NCBI RefSeq assembly: GCF_003589925.1
Contig: NZ_CP032382.1
Coordinates: 1,798,001-1,862,000 of the forward strand
From: Chryseolinea soli
GTDB taxonomy: Bacteria; Bacteroidota; Bacteroidia; Cytophagales; Cyclobacteriaceae
Reading direction: 5' to 3'
Length of the DNA stretch: 64,000 bases
Each line of letters begins with the position of its first letter. Position 1 is the first letter of the stretch. This document shows positions 1 through 6,848 of this stretch, in pieces. A program made the translations under genes and the position numbers. A model generated the notes under the pieces. That model made no database searches. It was not told the origin of the DNA and worked only from the letters and a program-made list of their open reading frames with translations.

Positions 1-1244
1 ATGGCCTCCAGCTTCTTGATGAGATCATCCTTCACCTTGTTGAAGTCGGCCACATGGTCTTTCTTCACCGGTTCGGAAGGGGGAAGCTCAACGCGCAGGG
101 CGTCTACTTGCACACCGTTGCGCCAGAAGCGATAGCAGAGGTGCGGGCCGGTGGCCAAGCCTGTGCTGCCCACATAGCCGATGGTCTGGCCTTGTCTCAC
201 CCGCGTGCCGGCGCGAACGCCGTCGGCGATGCGCGACATGTGGAGGTATTGTGTGGTATAGGTGCCGTTATGGCGCACTTTCACGTAGTTGCCGTTGTTG
301 GATTTGTATTGCGCTTCTTCCACGATGCCATCGCCCACGGTACGGATAGGCGTGCCCACAGGAGCGGCGAAATCGGTGCCCAAGTGTGCCTTCCAGCGCT
401 TTTGCACGGGATGGAAACGGCTCATGGTGTAGCGTGAGCTGATGCGTGTGAATTCGATGGGATATTTCAACAATGCCTTGCGGGTGCTTCTGCCTTGATC
501 GTCGAAGTAGTCAACGCCGTCGCCCTGATCGAAAGGGACTGCATAGTAGGGGCTGCCAAAGTGTTCGAAGTAAATGCCGTTGATTTGCTTGATGCCTACG
601 GATTGTCCTTCTACTTGCGCTTCTTCATAAATGAGTTTGAACTTGTCGCCTTTTTGCAGGCGCTGGAAATCTACCTGCCATCCGAAGATGTCGACAAATT
701 TATTGGTGAGTTCGTGGGAGATGCCCAGTTCTTCGATGGTCTCGCTCAGGTTGGAGCGGATCTCGCCGGCAACATTTTTTTCGACGATCACCACATCGCG
801 TTTGTGCACATCTACCTTCAGCGAGTCGCCAAAACGGAAGATGATGTATTCGATGGGGTTGGGTTCGTATACCAGCACTTGCGCCGTTTTGGCCGAGTCC
901 TGGTTGCAGAGCAGTGTATATTTCTTGTTGGGGGCGATCTTGCGCACATCGAAAATGCTGCGCGAAATCAGCGATACCTGGTGGATCAGCTTAGCGGGTA
1001 CGTTGTAGGCCGTGAGGATGTCGCCCAGGCGCTCGTTGCGTTTGATCTTGTCTTCAATAACGGTGTAGTTGTCCACCACCATCCCGTAGAGGATGCTGGG
1101 TTCTTTTACAACGGCCTGTTGCACGGTGTCGGCTTTAGCGACTTCCGTTTCGACCAAAGTAGGAAGGTAATACTTGTTGACGAGCACGACTGCTACGGCG
1201 AGCAGGGCAATGACTAAAAATCCAAACCAGCGTTTTTTTTGCAT
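1..1244 (-). CDS. M23 family metallopeptidase (partial, runs off the left edge)
   Basis: Peptidoglycan endopeptidase of the LytM/MepM type, anchored in the inner membrane and acting in the periplasm. The frame is open from an ATG at 1244 to base 1 with no stop, so the C-terminus lies outside the window (at least 414 residues). Residues about 6-22 form one membrane segment. The C-terminal M23 domain shows HLGTD (His287, Asp291), YLHM (His335) and GPHLCYRF (His368). The last motif is normally HxH, so the usual final zinc-ligand His is a Cys here. A TATCTTTG box lies about 45 bases upstream. The fold call is firm; the exact bond cleaved is inferred from the family. Confidence 0.88.
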   Translation of the reverse strand, partial: MQKKRWFGFLVIALLAVAVVLVNKYYLPTLVETEVAKADTVQQAVVKEPSILYGMVVDNYTVIEDKIKRNERLGDILTAYNVPAKLIHQVSLISRSIFDVRKIAPNKKYTLLCNQDSAKTAQVLVYEPNPIEYIIFRFGDSLKVDVHKRDVVIVEKNVAGEIRSNLSETIEELGISHELTNKFVDIFGWQVDFQRLQKGDKFKLIYEEAQVEGQSVGIKQINGIYFEHFGSPYYAVPFDQGDGVDYFDDQGRSTRKALLKYPIEFTRISSRYTMSRFHPVQKRWKAHLGTDFAAPVGTPIRTVGDGIVEEAQYKSNNGNYVKVRHNGTYTTQYLHMSRIADGVRAGTRVRQGQTIGYVGSTGLATGPHLCYRFWRNGVQVDALRVELPPSEPVKKDHVADFNKVKDDLIKKLEA

Positions 1245-1288
1245 GAGGGTCTTGTCTTTTGGCCTTTCGGCATTAAAAAATAGAGTGA

Positions 1289-1296
1289 CAAAGATA
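1289..1296 (-). promoter_or_regulatory. -7 promoter box of the M23 peptidase gene
   Basis: The minus strand reads TATCTTTG, an exact match to the Bacteroidota TAnnTTTG box, about 45 bases upstream of the ATG. I see no convincing TTTG -33 element at the expected spacing. Confidence 0.45.
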
Positions 1297-1382
1297 CAAA
1301 GTTTAAAAAATTGACCTACGCGATGTAAGAAACACCTTGTAATTCAAATATAAGGGTTTGTTTGAGAATTAAAAATCTCACT

Positions 1383-1401
1383 GAAGGGGTCTTAACCCTT
1401 C
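1383..1401 (-). terminator. possible terminator downstream of dsbD
   Basis: GAAGGG and CCCTTC arms enclose a 7-base loop. On the minus strand the hairpin is followed after a few bases by ATTTTTAATT. It lies 64 bases past the dsbD stop. The stem is short and the U tract is not adjacent, so this is tentative. Confidence 0.35.
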
Positions 1402-1464
1402 TGGATCTGGGCATTGTGCAGAAATAAACCCAGGACTGGAATGTGCGAATTAGGAGTTAAAACA

Positions 1465-2871
1465 TCATTTTGATGCCAGCTCCGAGAATTTCTTCTTGGC
1501 GCTGTCCAGGAACTTCACGAACTCCTTTACATCCTTTTTATACCCGTAGGGCGACACCAATACTTTTTCATCGTTACCCTCCAGGATGTAGAAAGGCTGC
1601 GCATTGTTGTTGAGGTTTGCGATTTGAAGATCAGCATTTTGCTTGCCGATCGTCTTTTTCACTTTGTTGTCATATTTAGAGGTGTACCACTGCGACTCGG
1701 GGAGTTCGGTTTTGTCGTCTATGTATAAGGCGACGACCACGAAGTCGTTTTGGAGTCTTTTCAATACCTCGGGGTCGGACCAGACCACGGCCTCCATTTC
1801 GCGGCAATTGGTGCATCCGTGACCCGTAAAATCTATAAAAAGAGGTTTTTTCTGTTGACGGGCGCAGGCCAGGGCCTGGTCGTAGTCAAAATAGCCCTGC
1901 AAACCGTGGGGCAGGTGGAGGAACTCGGCATACTTGGGCTCGTCACAGATCTGGTTTGCCGGGGTATTGCGCGAGATCAAATCAAAGTCATGGGTATAGA
2001 GCGGGGGCAAATATCCGGCGAGGGCTTTCAGGGGCGCACCCCACATGCCCGGAATGAGATAAACCAAAAAGGTGAAGGACGCCATGGCCAATACCAGACG
2101 GGGAACGCTCACCCGTTTGTCTTCAGCGTCTTTGCCCGTGTCGCCCGGAAGGCGGAAAGCTTTCATAAGATATAGACCGAGCAAAGCAATGACGACGATC
2201 CAAATGGCAATGTTCACTTCCCGGTCCAGTATTCTCCAATGAAACGCCTGGTCGGCGATGCTGAGGAATTTAAACGCCAGGCCGATTTCAATAAAACCCA
2301 ACACCACTTTTACGGCATTAAGCCAGCCGCCCGATTTGGGCAGTGTACTTAGCCAGCCTGGAAAGAAGGCAAAGAGCGTAAACGGAATGGCAAATGCGAG
2401 CGAGAATCCGGCCATGCCAATCACGGGTTTGAGAACCTCGCCACCGGCCGACGACACCAGGATGCTGCCTACCAATGGACCCGTGCAAGAGAACGACACC
2501 AGCACCAGTGTAAACGCCATGAAGAAAATACCAACCCAGCCGCCTTTTTCTGATTTCTGATCCATCTTGTTGATGAACGTGCCGGGTAATGTGATTTCAA
2601 ACAATCCCAAAAAGGAAAGGCCAAACACGATGAACACGGCAAAGAAAATGATATTGGGTAGCCACTCCGTTGAGAGGTGGTTGGCGGTTTCAGGACCCAT
2701 GAGGGGCGCGACGGCCAGACCGATCACGGTATAAATGGCAACAATGGAAAGTCCGTAGACGATGGCGTGCATTTTTGTTTTGCCTCCGCCGGTGAAGAAG
2801 CTCACCGTCATCGGCATCATCGGGAAAACACAGGGCGTTAGCAACGCTACTAGTCCCGCTACAAACGACAA
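1465..2871 (-). CDS. dsbD: DsbD-like thiol:disulfide interchange protein, membrane and thioredoxin part
   Basis: Transfers electrons from cytoplasmic thioredoxin across the inner membrane to periplasmic thiol proteins. About eight membrane segments carry the beta-domain cysteines in LTPCVFPMMP and FSCTGPLVG. The C-terminal thioredoxin-like gamma domain has the CxxC site in HGCTNCRE. The first possible start in this frame is a TTG at 2871, inside the first membrane helix, so it is unlikely to be genuine. The same frame stays open and protein-like upstream to about 3130, through a Pro/Ala-rich linker. There it meets the N-terminal DsbD piece (3104-3601) at an A11 tract. Joined with one base fewer, the two give a normal DsbD of about 711 residues. 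Confidence 0.85.
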   Translation of the reverse strand: MSFVAGLVALLTPCVFPMMPMTVSFFTGGGKTKMHAIVYGLSIVAIYTVIGLAVAPLMGPETANHLSTEWLPNIIFFAVFIVFGLSFLGLFEITLPGTFINKMDQKSEKGGWVGIFFMAFTLVLVSFSCTGPLVGSILVSSAGGEVLKPVIGMAGFSLAFAIPFTLFAFFPGWLSTLPKSGGWLNAVKVVLGFIEIGLAFKFLSIADQAFHWRILDREVNIAIWIVVIALLGLYLMKAFRLPGDTGKDAEDKRVSVPRLVLAMASFTFLVYLIPGMWGAPLKALAGYLPPLYTHDFDLISRNTPANQICDEPKYAEFLHLPHGLQGYFDYDQALACARQQKKPLFIDFTGHGCTNCREMEAVVWSDPEVLKRLQNDFVVVALYIDDKTELPESQWYTSKYDNKVKKTIGKQNADLQIANLNNNAQPFYILEGNDEKVLVSPYGYKKDVKEFVKFLDSAKKKFSELASK

Positions 2872-3103
2872 CAGGAAAAAGCCCAGAAAAGAATTTTTTG
2901 ACGGATCGTCTTTGATCAGCGAAGGATCTAATTGGGGGCCTTTGTTTTTGCCGTAGGTTTTTGCCGGCGATGCATTGCCAACGGTGGCGTTGGCAGCTGA
3001 GTCGACTTTTGTTGTGGCGGGGATTGCTTCGAAAGTCGCTGGCTCCGGAGAAGATACCTGAGCTTCGGTTTTTATCTTTGCCGGTGCGGGGTTGGCGGAT
3101 TTT

Positions 3104-3601
3104 TCACCGGAGTTTTTTTTTTTCGCCCGTTACCTTTACCGGTCCCACCTGCAAATCGCCCATGATGGGAACGCATTTCCCTTCTGCTGTCGAGCAGGAT
3201 TGCCCTTCATAGCTGGCGCTGATCTTCAAGTTTGCCGACAGCACTTTGATCTTTTGACGAAACTCGCCCGTGCCCTCAAAGATCTTCACATCGCAATCGA
3301 ATTGCTTGTCGTGTTTGGTGTGGTCGCCTACGCCCCGGAGGCCGCCGACTAAACTGAAGCTGGGATGTTTCTCCAGCGTCACGCTCATGGGTATCGGACC
3401 GCAATCCTCATCGAACCCGACAGAATAGAGGTACCAGTCTTTATCGATGGTGGCTTTAAAAACCAATTCGATCTCGTCGCCGACCGCTACCGGTTTGGTG
3501 GGTGTTTCCACGGTGAGCTTGGCGGGCTGCAAAAGCTGCGCCTGGCTCACGCCGAGCAGGAAAACACTAAAAATGAGGCTGAATGCGAACCGTTTCAACA
3601 T
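3104..3601 (-). CDS. dsbD: DsbD N-terminal (alpha-like) periplasmic domain, ends early at an A11 tract
   Basis: 165 residues from the ATG at 3601. A signal peptide (residues 1-20, ending SQAQ) precedes an immunoglobulin-like DsbD N-terminal domain with cysteines in DEDCGP, QFDCDV and GQSCSTAEGKC. The reading frame enters a run of eleven A (minus strand) and stops within five codons, ending KKKLR. Removing one A restores the frame into the membrane part encoded at 1465-3120. So this is either one dsbD gene with a sequencing error, a broken or phase-variable gene, or one read through by slippage. It lies 87 bases downstream of lysA on the same strand. Confidence 0.75.
   Translation of the reverse strand: MLKRFAFSLIFSVFLLGVSQAQLLQPAKLTVETPTKPVAVGDEIELVFKATIDKDWYLYSVGFDEDCGPIPMSVTLEKHPSFSLVGGLRGVGDHTKHDKQFDCDVKIFEGTGEFRQKIKVLSANLKISASYEGQSCSTAEGKCVPIMGDLQVGPVKVTGEKKKLR
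3113..3123 (-). other. A11 homopolymer frameshift site within dsbD
   Basis: Eleven T on the plus strand (eleven A in the dsbD sense strand) lie exactly where the N- and C-terminal dsbD frames meet. A ten-base run would give one continuous frame. The tract codes for the linker between the alpha and membrane domains. Confidence 0.8.
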
Positions 3602-3688
3602 GGGATCAGATTTTCGAAGTGCTAAAATAACGAACGGTTTCTCAAAAAAGTTGATGCCACTCGTGTAAAGGTATTCCAGGCGACAATT

Positions 3689-4921
3689 CTACACGTCTAT
3701 TTCCACCTGGTGTTTCAGGATATCGTCCAGCGTTTCGCGTTCGCGAATCAGTTTGGCCTCGCCGTTGATGACCAGCACTTCGGCCGGGCGGAGCCGCGAA
3801 TTGTAGTTGGACGACATGGAAAAACCGTAGGCGCCTGCGTTTTTCAAGGCCAGGACATCGCCTTCGCGAACCTCGTTGAGCTTGCGATCGGCCCCAAACG
3901 TGTCGGTTTCGCAGATATAGCCCACTACGGTATAGACTTTGTTGCCACCCTTCGGATTGGAGACGTTGAGAATGTGGTGGTAGGAATCGTACATCATGGG
4001 CCGGATGAGGTGGTTGAGTCCCGAGTTCACACCCACAAACGTGACGGTGGGGGTGGACTTCACGATGTTGGCTGTCACCAAAAGTGTTCCGGATTCGCTG
4101 ACGATATATTTTCCGGGCTCTATCCACAGCTCCAGTTTGCGTCCGTAGTGCTGGCAGAAGTCGGTGAATATTTTGGTGAGCTTCAAGCCCACGTCGTATA
4201 CGTTCGTGACCATGTCGCCTTCCTTGTAGGCCACTTTGAACCCGCTGCCAAAGTCGATGAACTTGAGATCGGGAAAATCGTTGGCTACGCTGAAAAGGAT
4301 CTCGGCCATTTTCAGGAAGATATCCGTTTCCGTGATCTCCGAACCGGTGTGGACGTGGAGACCGTGAATTTGTATGCCGTATTTATCCACCACCTCGCGG
4401 ATCTGCGGAAGCTGGAAGACCGAAATACCAAACTTGGAGTTGCTGTGGCCGGTGGAGATCTTGTAGTTACCACCCGCCAGAATGTGGGGGTTGAGGCGGA
4501 TGCCACAGGGATATGTGCCCTTGTACTTCTCACCAAACTTTTGAAGCGACGACAGGTTGTCGAGGTTGATGCCCAGCCCCATGCTCACGCCTTCCGCGAT
4601 CTCGCTAAAGTCGACGCCGCTGGGCGTGAAAACGATTTCGTATGGGGTGAAGCCTGCCTTGAGGGCGATGTGGGCTTCCTGGAGGGAGACCACTTCGATG
4701 CCGGCTCCATTTTTCCGGATCAATTTTAAAATGGAAAGGTTGGTGAGGGCCTTGGCGGCGTATTTAATATTCACGTCCGTTCCCGAAAAAGCGTTCCGCA
4801 GACTTTTGATCTGGTCGGCGATCTTGTTGGCGTCGTACACATAGAGTGGTGTGCCGAATTGCCGGGCGATGTCCAGCACGGGGAGGCCTTGGATCGAATA
4901 GGTTCCGTCTAACAATTCCAT
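3689..4921 (-). CDS. lysA: Diaminopimelate decarboxylase
   Basis: Makes L-lysine from meso-diaminopimelate; cytosolic, PLP-dependent, fold-type III (alanine-racemase type). It has 410 residues from the ATG at 4921; a TTG at 4942 is in frame but the ATG is the better start. The PLP lysine is Lys57 in KYAAKAL. Also visible are GLHVHTGSE, the glycine-rich phosphate loop in DFGSGF, EPGKYIV and the substrate-side cysteine in CETDTFG. A TATATTTG box lies about 20 bases upstream. It is divergent from the alpha/beta hydrolase gene and 87 bases upstream of dsbD on the same strand, with no obvious shared role. Confidence 0.96.
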   Translation of the reverse strand: MELLDGTYSIQGLPVLDIARQFGTPLYVYDANKIADQIKSLRNAFSGTDVNIKYAAKALTNLSILKLIRKNGAGIEVVSLQEAHIALKAGFTPYEIVFTPSGVDFSEIAEGVSMGLGINLDNLSSLQKFGEKYKGTYPCGIRLNPHILAGGNYKISTGHSNSKFGISVFQLPQIREVVDKYGIQIHGLHVHTGSEITETDIFLKMAEILFSVANDFPDLKFIDFGSGFKVAYKEGDMVTNVYDVGLKLTKIFTDFCQHYGRKLELWIEPGKYIVSESGTLLVTANIVKSTPTVTFVGVNSGLNHLIRPMMYDSYHHILNVSNPKGGNKVYTVVGYICETDTFGADRKLNEVREGDVLALKNAGAYGFSMSSNYNSRLRPAEVLVINGEAKLIRERETLDDILKHQVEIDV

Positions 4922-4939
4922 TGGTAAAATTAAAAGTGT

Positions 4940-4947
4940 CAAATATA
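4940..4947 (-). promoter_or_regulatory. -7 promoter box of lysA
   Basis: The minus strand reads TATATTTG, an exact TAnnTTTG match, 18 bases from the lysA ATG at 4921. This implies a leader of roughly ten bases. It supports the ATG over the upstream TTG at 4942, which the box would overlap. Confidence 0.6.
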
Positions 4948-4993
4948 CCGCACGGGGTCTTATATTCTGCTTTCCCCTTATTTAATTTGCCGC

Positions 4994-5755
4994 ATGCAAT
5001 TATTTTTTAGGGAATACGGCGCAGGCCGGCCGCTCATTATCCTCCACGGACTGTTCGGCTCCAGCGATAACTGGCTAACCCAGGCCAAACTTTTCTCCAC
5101 CCAATTCAAAGTATACACCGTCGACCAGCGCGATCATGGCCAGTCGCCACACAGCACAGCCTTCGACTATCCCTCGATGGTGGCCGACCTGGCTGAATTT
5201 ATCGACACGCACAACATTCAGAATCCGGTGATCATCGGACACTCCATGGGGGGCAAAGTGGCCATGAATTTTGCGCTGGCGCATCCCGACAAGCTGGAGA
5301 AATTGATCGTTGTGGATATTTCTCCCCGGCTCTACGACCTGGAGCACTATGTGATCGTGAAGGGACTGAACGCCATCCCCATCCACAGCATCGCCTCGCG
5401 CAACGAAGCCGACGCCCAGTTGGCCGAATACGTGCCCGAGTCCGACGTGCGCCAATTTTTGTTGAAAAATCTGCAGCGCAAGGCCGAGGGTGGATTTTCG
5501 TGGAAGATCAACCTGCCCCTCATCAGCGCCCAGCTCAGCAACATTGGGGTGGACCTTCAGGTGCAGGGAACGTTTGAAAAACCCACGCTTTTTATCCGCG
5601 GCGTCCGCTCGAAATATGTGCCCGACTCCGATTGGCCCAAGATCACCAGCATCTTCCCCAACGCCCGCCTCGAGACCATGGAAACCGGCCACTGGGTGCA
5701 GGCAGAAAAGCCCCAGGAGTTTGTGAACGTGGTAACGCAATGGTTGAACGCATAA
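4994..5755 (+). CDS. Alpha/beta-hydrolase, YbfF-like esterase
   Basis: 253-residue cytosolic alpha/beta-hydrolase resembling the YbfF acyl-CoA/short-ester esterases. It shows the oxyanion stretch HGLFGSSDNW (residues 18-27), the nucleophile elbow GHSMGG (Ser84), and a C-terminal TGHW (His233). The substrate cannot be read from the sequence. Only 12 bases separate it from the downstream aldo/keto reductase gene, so the two are probably co-transcribed. It is divergent from lysA. Confidence 0.85.
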   Translation: MQLFFREYGAGRPLIILHGLFGSSDNWLTQAKLFSTQFKVYTVDQRDHGQSPHSTAFDYPSMVADLAEFIDTHNIQNPVIIGHSMGGKVAMNFALAHPDKLEKLIVVDISPRLYDLEHYVIVKGLNAIPIHSIASRNEADAQLAEYVPESDVRQFLLKNLQRKAEGGFSWKINLPLISAQLSNIGVDLQVQGTFEKPTLFIRGVRSKYVPDSDWPKITSIFPNARLETMETGHWVQAEKPQEFVNVVTQWLNA

Positions 5756-5767
5756 CCCGAATTTTAC

Positions 5768-6640
5768 ATGGAACGCAAAGCCCTTCATAAAGACGGCCCC
5801 ATCTTTTCACGCATCGTCGTCGGCGCCTGGCGCTGGAACATCGCCGTGGAAACGGTAGCCCAACTTATTCATAAAGCCCTGGACATGGGCATGACCACAT
5901 TTGACCACGCCGACATTTATGGCGACCACAGCAACGAGGAGATCTTTGGCCGCGTGCTGAAACAAGATCCGGGGTTGCGGCAGAAGATGGAGATCGTGTC
6001 GAAGTGCGGCATCAAGTTCCCGTCGGCCAAACGGCCCGAGTCGTGGGTGAAGCACTACGATACATCGAAGAAGCACATCGTTTGGTCGGCCGAAAATTCG
6101 CTGAAGATGTTGGGCACCGACCGGCTCGACCTGCTGCTGATCCACCGGCCCGATCCGTTGCTGGATCCTGAAGCGGTGGCCGAAGCTTTCTCTTTGCTCA
6201 GACAAAGCGGTAAGGTGCTGCACTTTGGCGTTTCCAACTTCACACCCTCGCAGTTTGAAATGCTGCAAAGCTATTTGTCCTTTCCGCTGGTGACCAACCA
6301 GCTTGAAATTTCCATCACCCACCACAGTCCCTTGTTCGATGGCCATGTGGATGTGCTCATGAAACACCGCGTGGCACCCATGGCCTGGTCGCCTTTGGGT
6401 GGAGGTTCGCTGATGGATCAGCACCTGGAGCAGATCTTTTCAAAGGCCCCGGCCTACCAGGCAACACCGGCGCAGCTTTCGCTGGCGTGGTTGCTGCGCC
6501 ACCCGGCGTCGATCTTTCCCGTGATTGGCACGACCAAACCCGAGCGTGTGGCAGAAAGTGCGAAAGCCACCGACATTCACCTGGATGTACAGGATTGGTT
6601 TGAGATGTTGAAGGCTGTTCAGGGGCGGGAGATGCCTTAA
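5768..6640 (+). CDS. Aldo/keto reductase, YdhF-like
   Basis: NAD(P)H-dependent oxidoreductase with a TIM-barrel fold, 290 residues. The catalytic tetrad is visible: Asp46 and Tyr51 in FDHADIYG, Lys79 in VSKCG and His126 in LLIHRP. The N-terminus (SRIVVGAWRW) and the overall pattern match the E. coli YdhF branch of family 11-type reductases, whose physiological substrate is not settled. It starts 12 bases after the hydrolase stop, which suggests one transcript. Confidence 0.88.
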   Translation: MERKALHKDGPIFSRIVVGAWRWNIAVETVAQLIHKALDMGMTTFDHADIYGDHSNEEIFGRVLKQDPGLRQKMEIVSKCGIKFPSAKRPESWVKHYDTSKKHIVWSAENSLKMLGTDRLDLLLIHRPDPLLDPEAVAEAFSLLRQSGKVLHFGVSNFTPSQFEMLQSYLSFPLVTNQLEISITHHSPLFDGHVDVLMKHRVAPMAWSPLGGGSLMDQHLEQIFSKAPAYQATPAQLSLAWLLRHPASIFPVIGTTKPERVAESAKATDIHLDVQDWFEMLKAVQGREMP

Positions 6641-6796
6641 AGGGTAAAGGGATTTATATTGGTACTGCGTTATCTTTTTTCGAACCATTCGCTGGTTTCA
6701 TCCGTTTAATTTAGCTTGACCTTTTCGCTATGCGAAAGCGTCAATTATTCGATTAGTTCCCGGTTTCTCTTTTAGTTTATGTATTTTATTTTTTAG

Positions 6797-6825
6797 TTGT
6801 ACTGCAACAATAAGGCGTACATTTT
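6797..6825 (+). promoter_or_regulatory. promoter candidate of uvrA
   Basis: TTG at 6797-6799, an 18-base gap, then TACATTTT (7 of 8 matches to TAnnTTTG). It lies about 24 bases before the uvrA ATG. Confidence 0.4.
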
Positions 6826-6848
6826 TGTATTCTTCTTTAATACCCTTC

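Noticed and set aside
3710..4729. 339-residue plus-strand frame opposite lysA
   Set aside because: Antisense shadow of lysA, no family resemblance.
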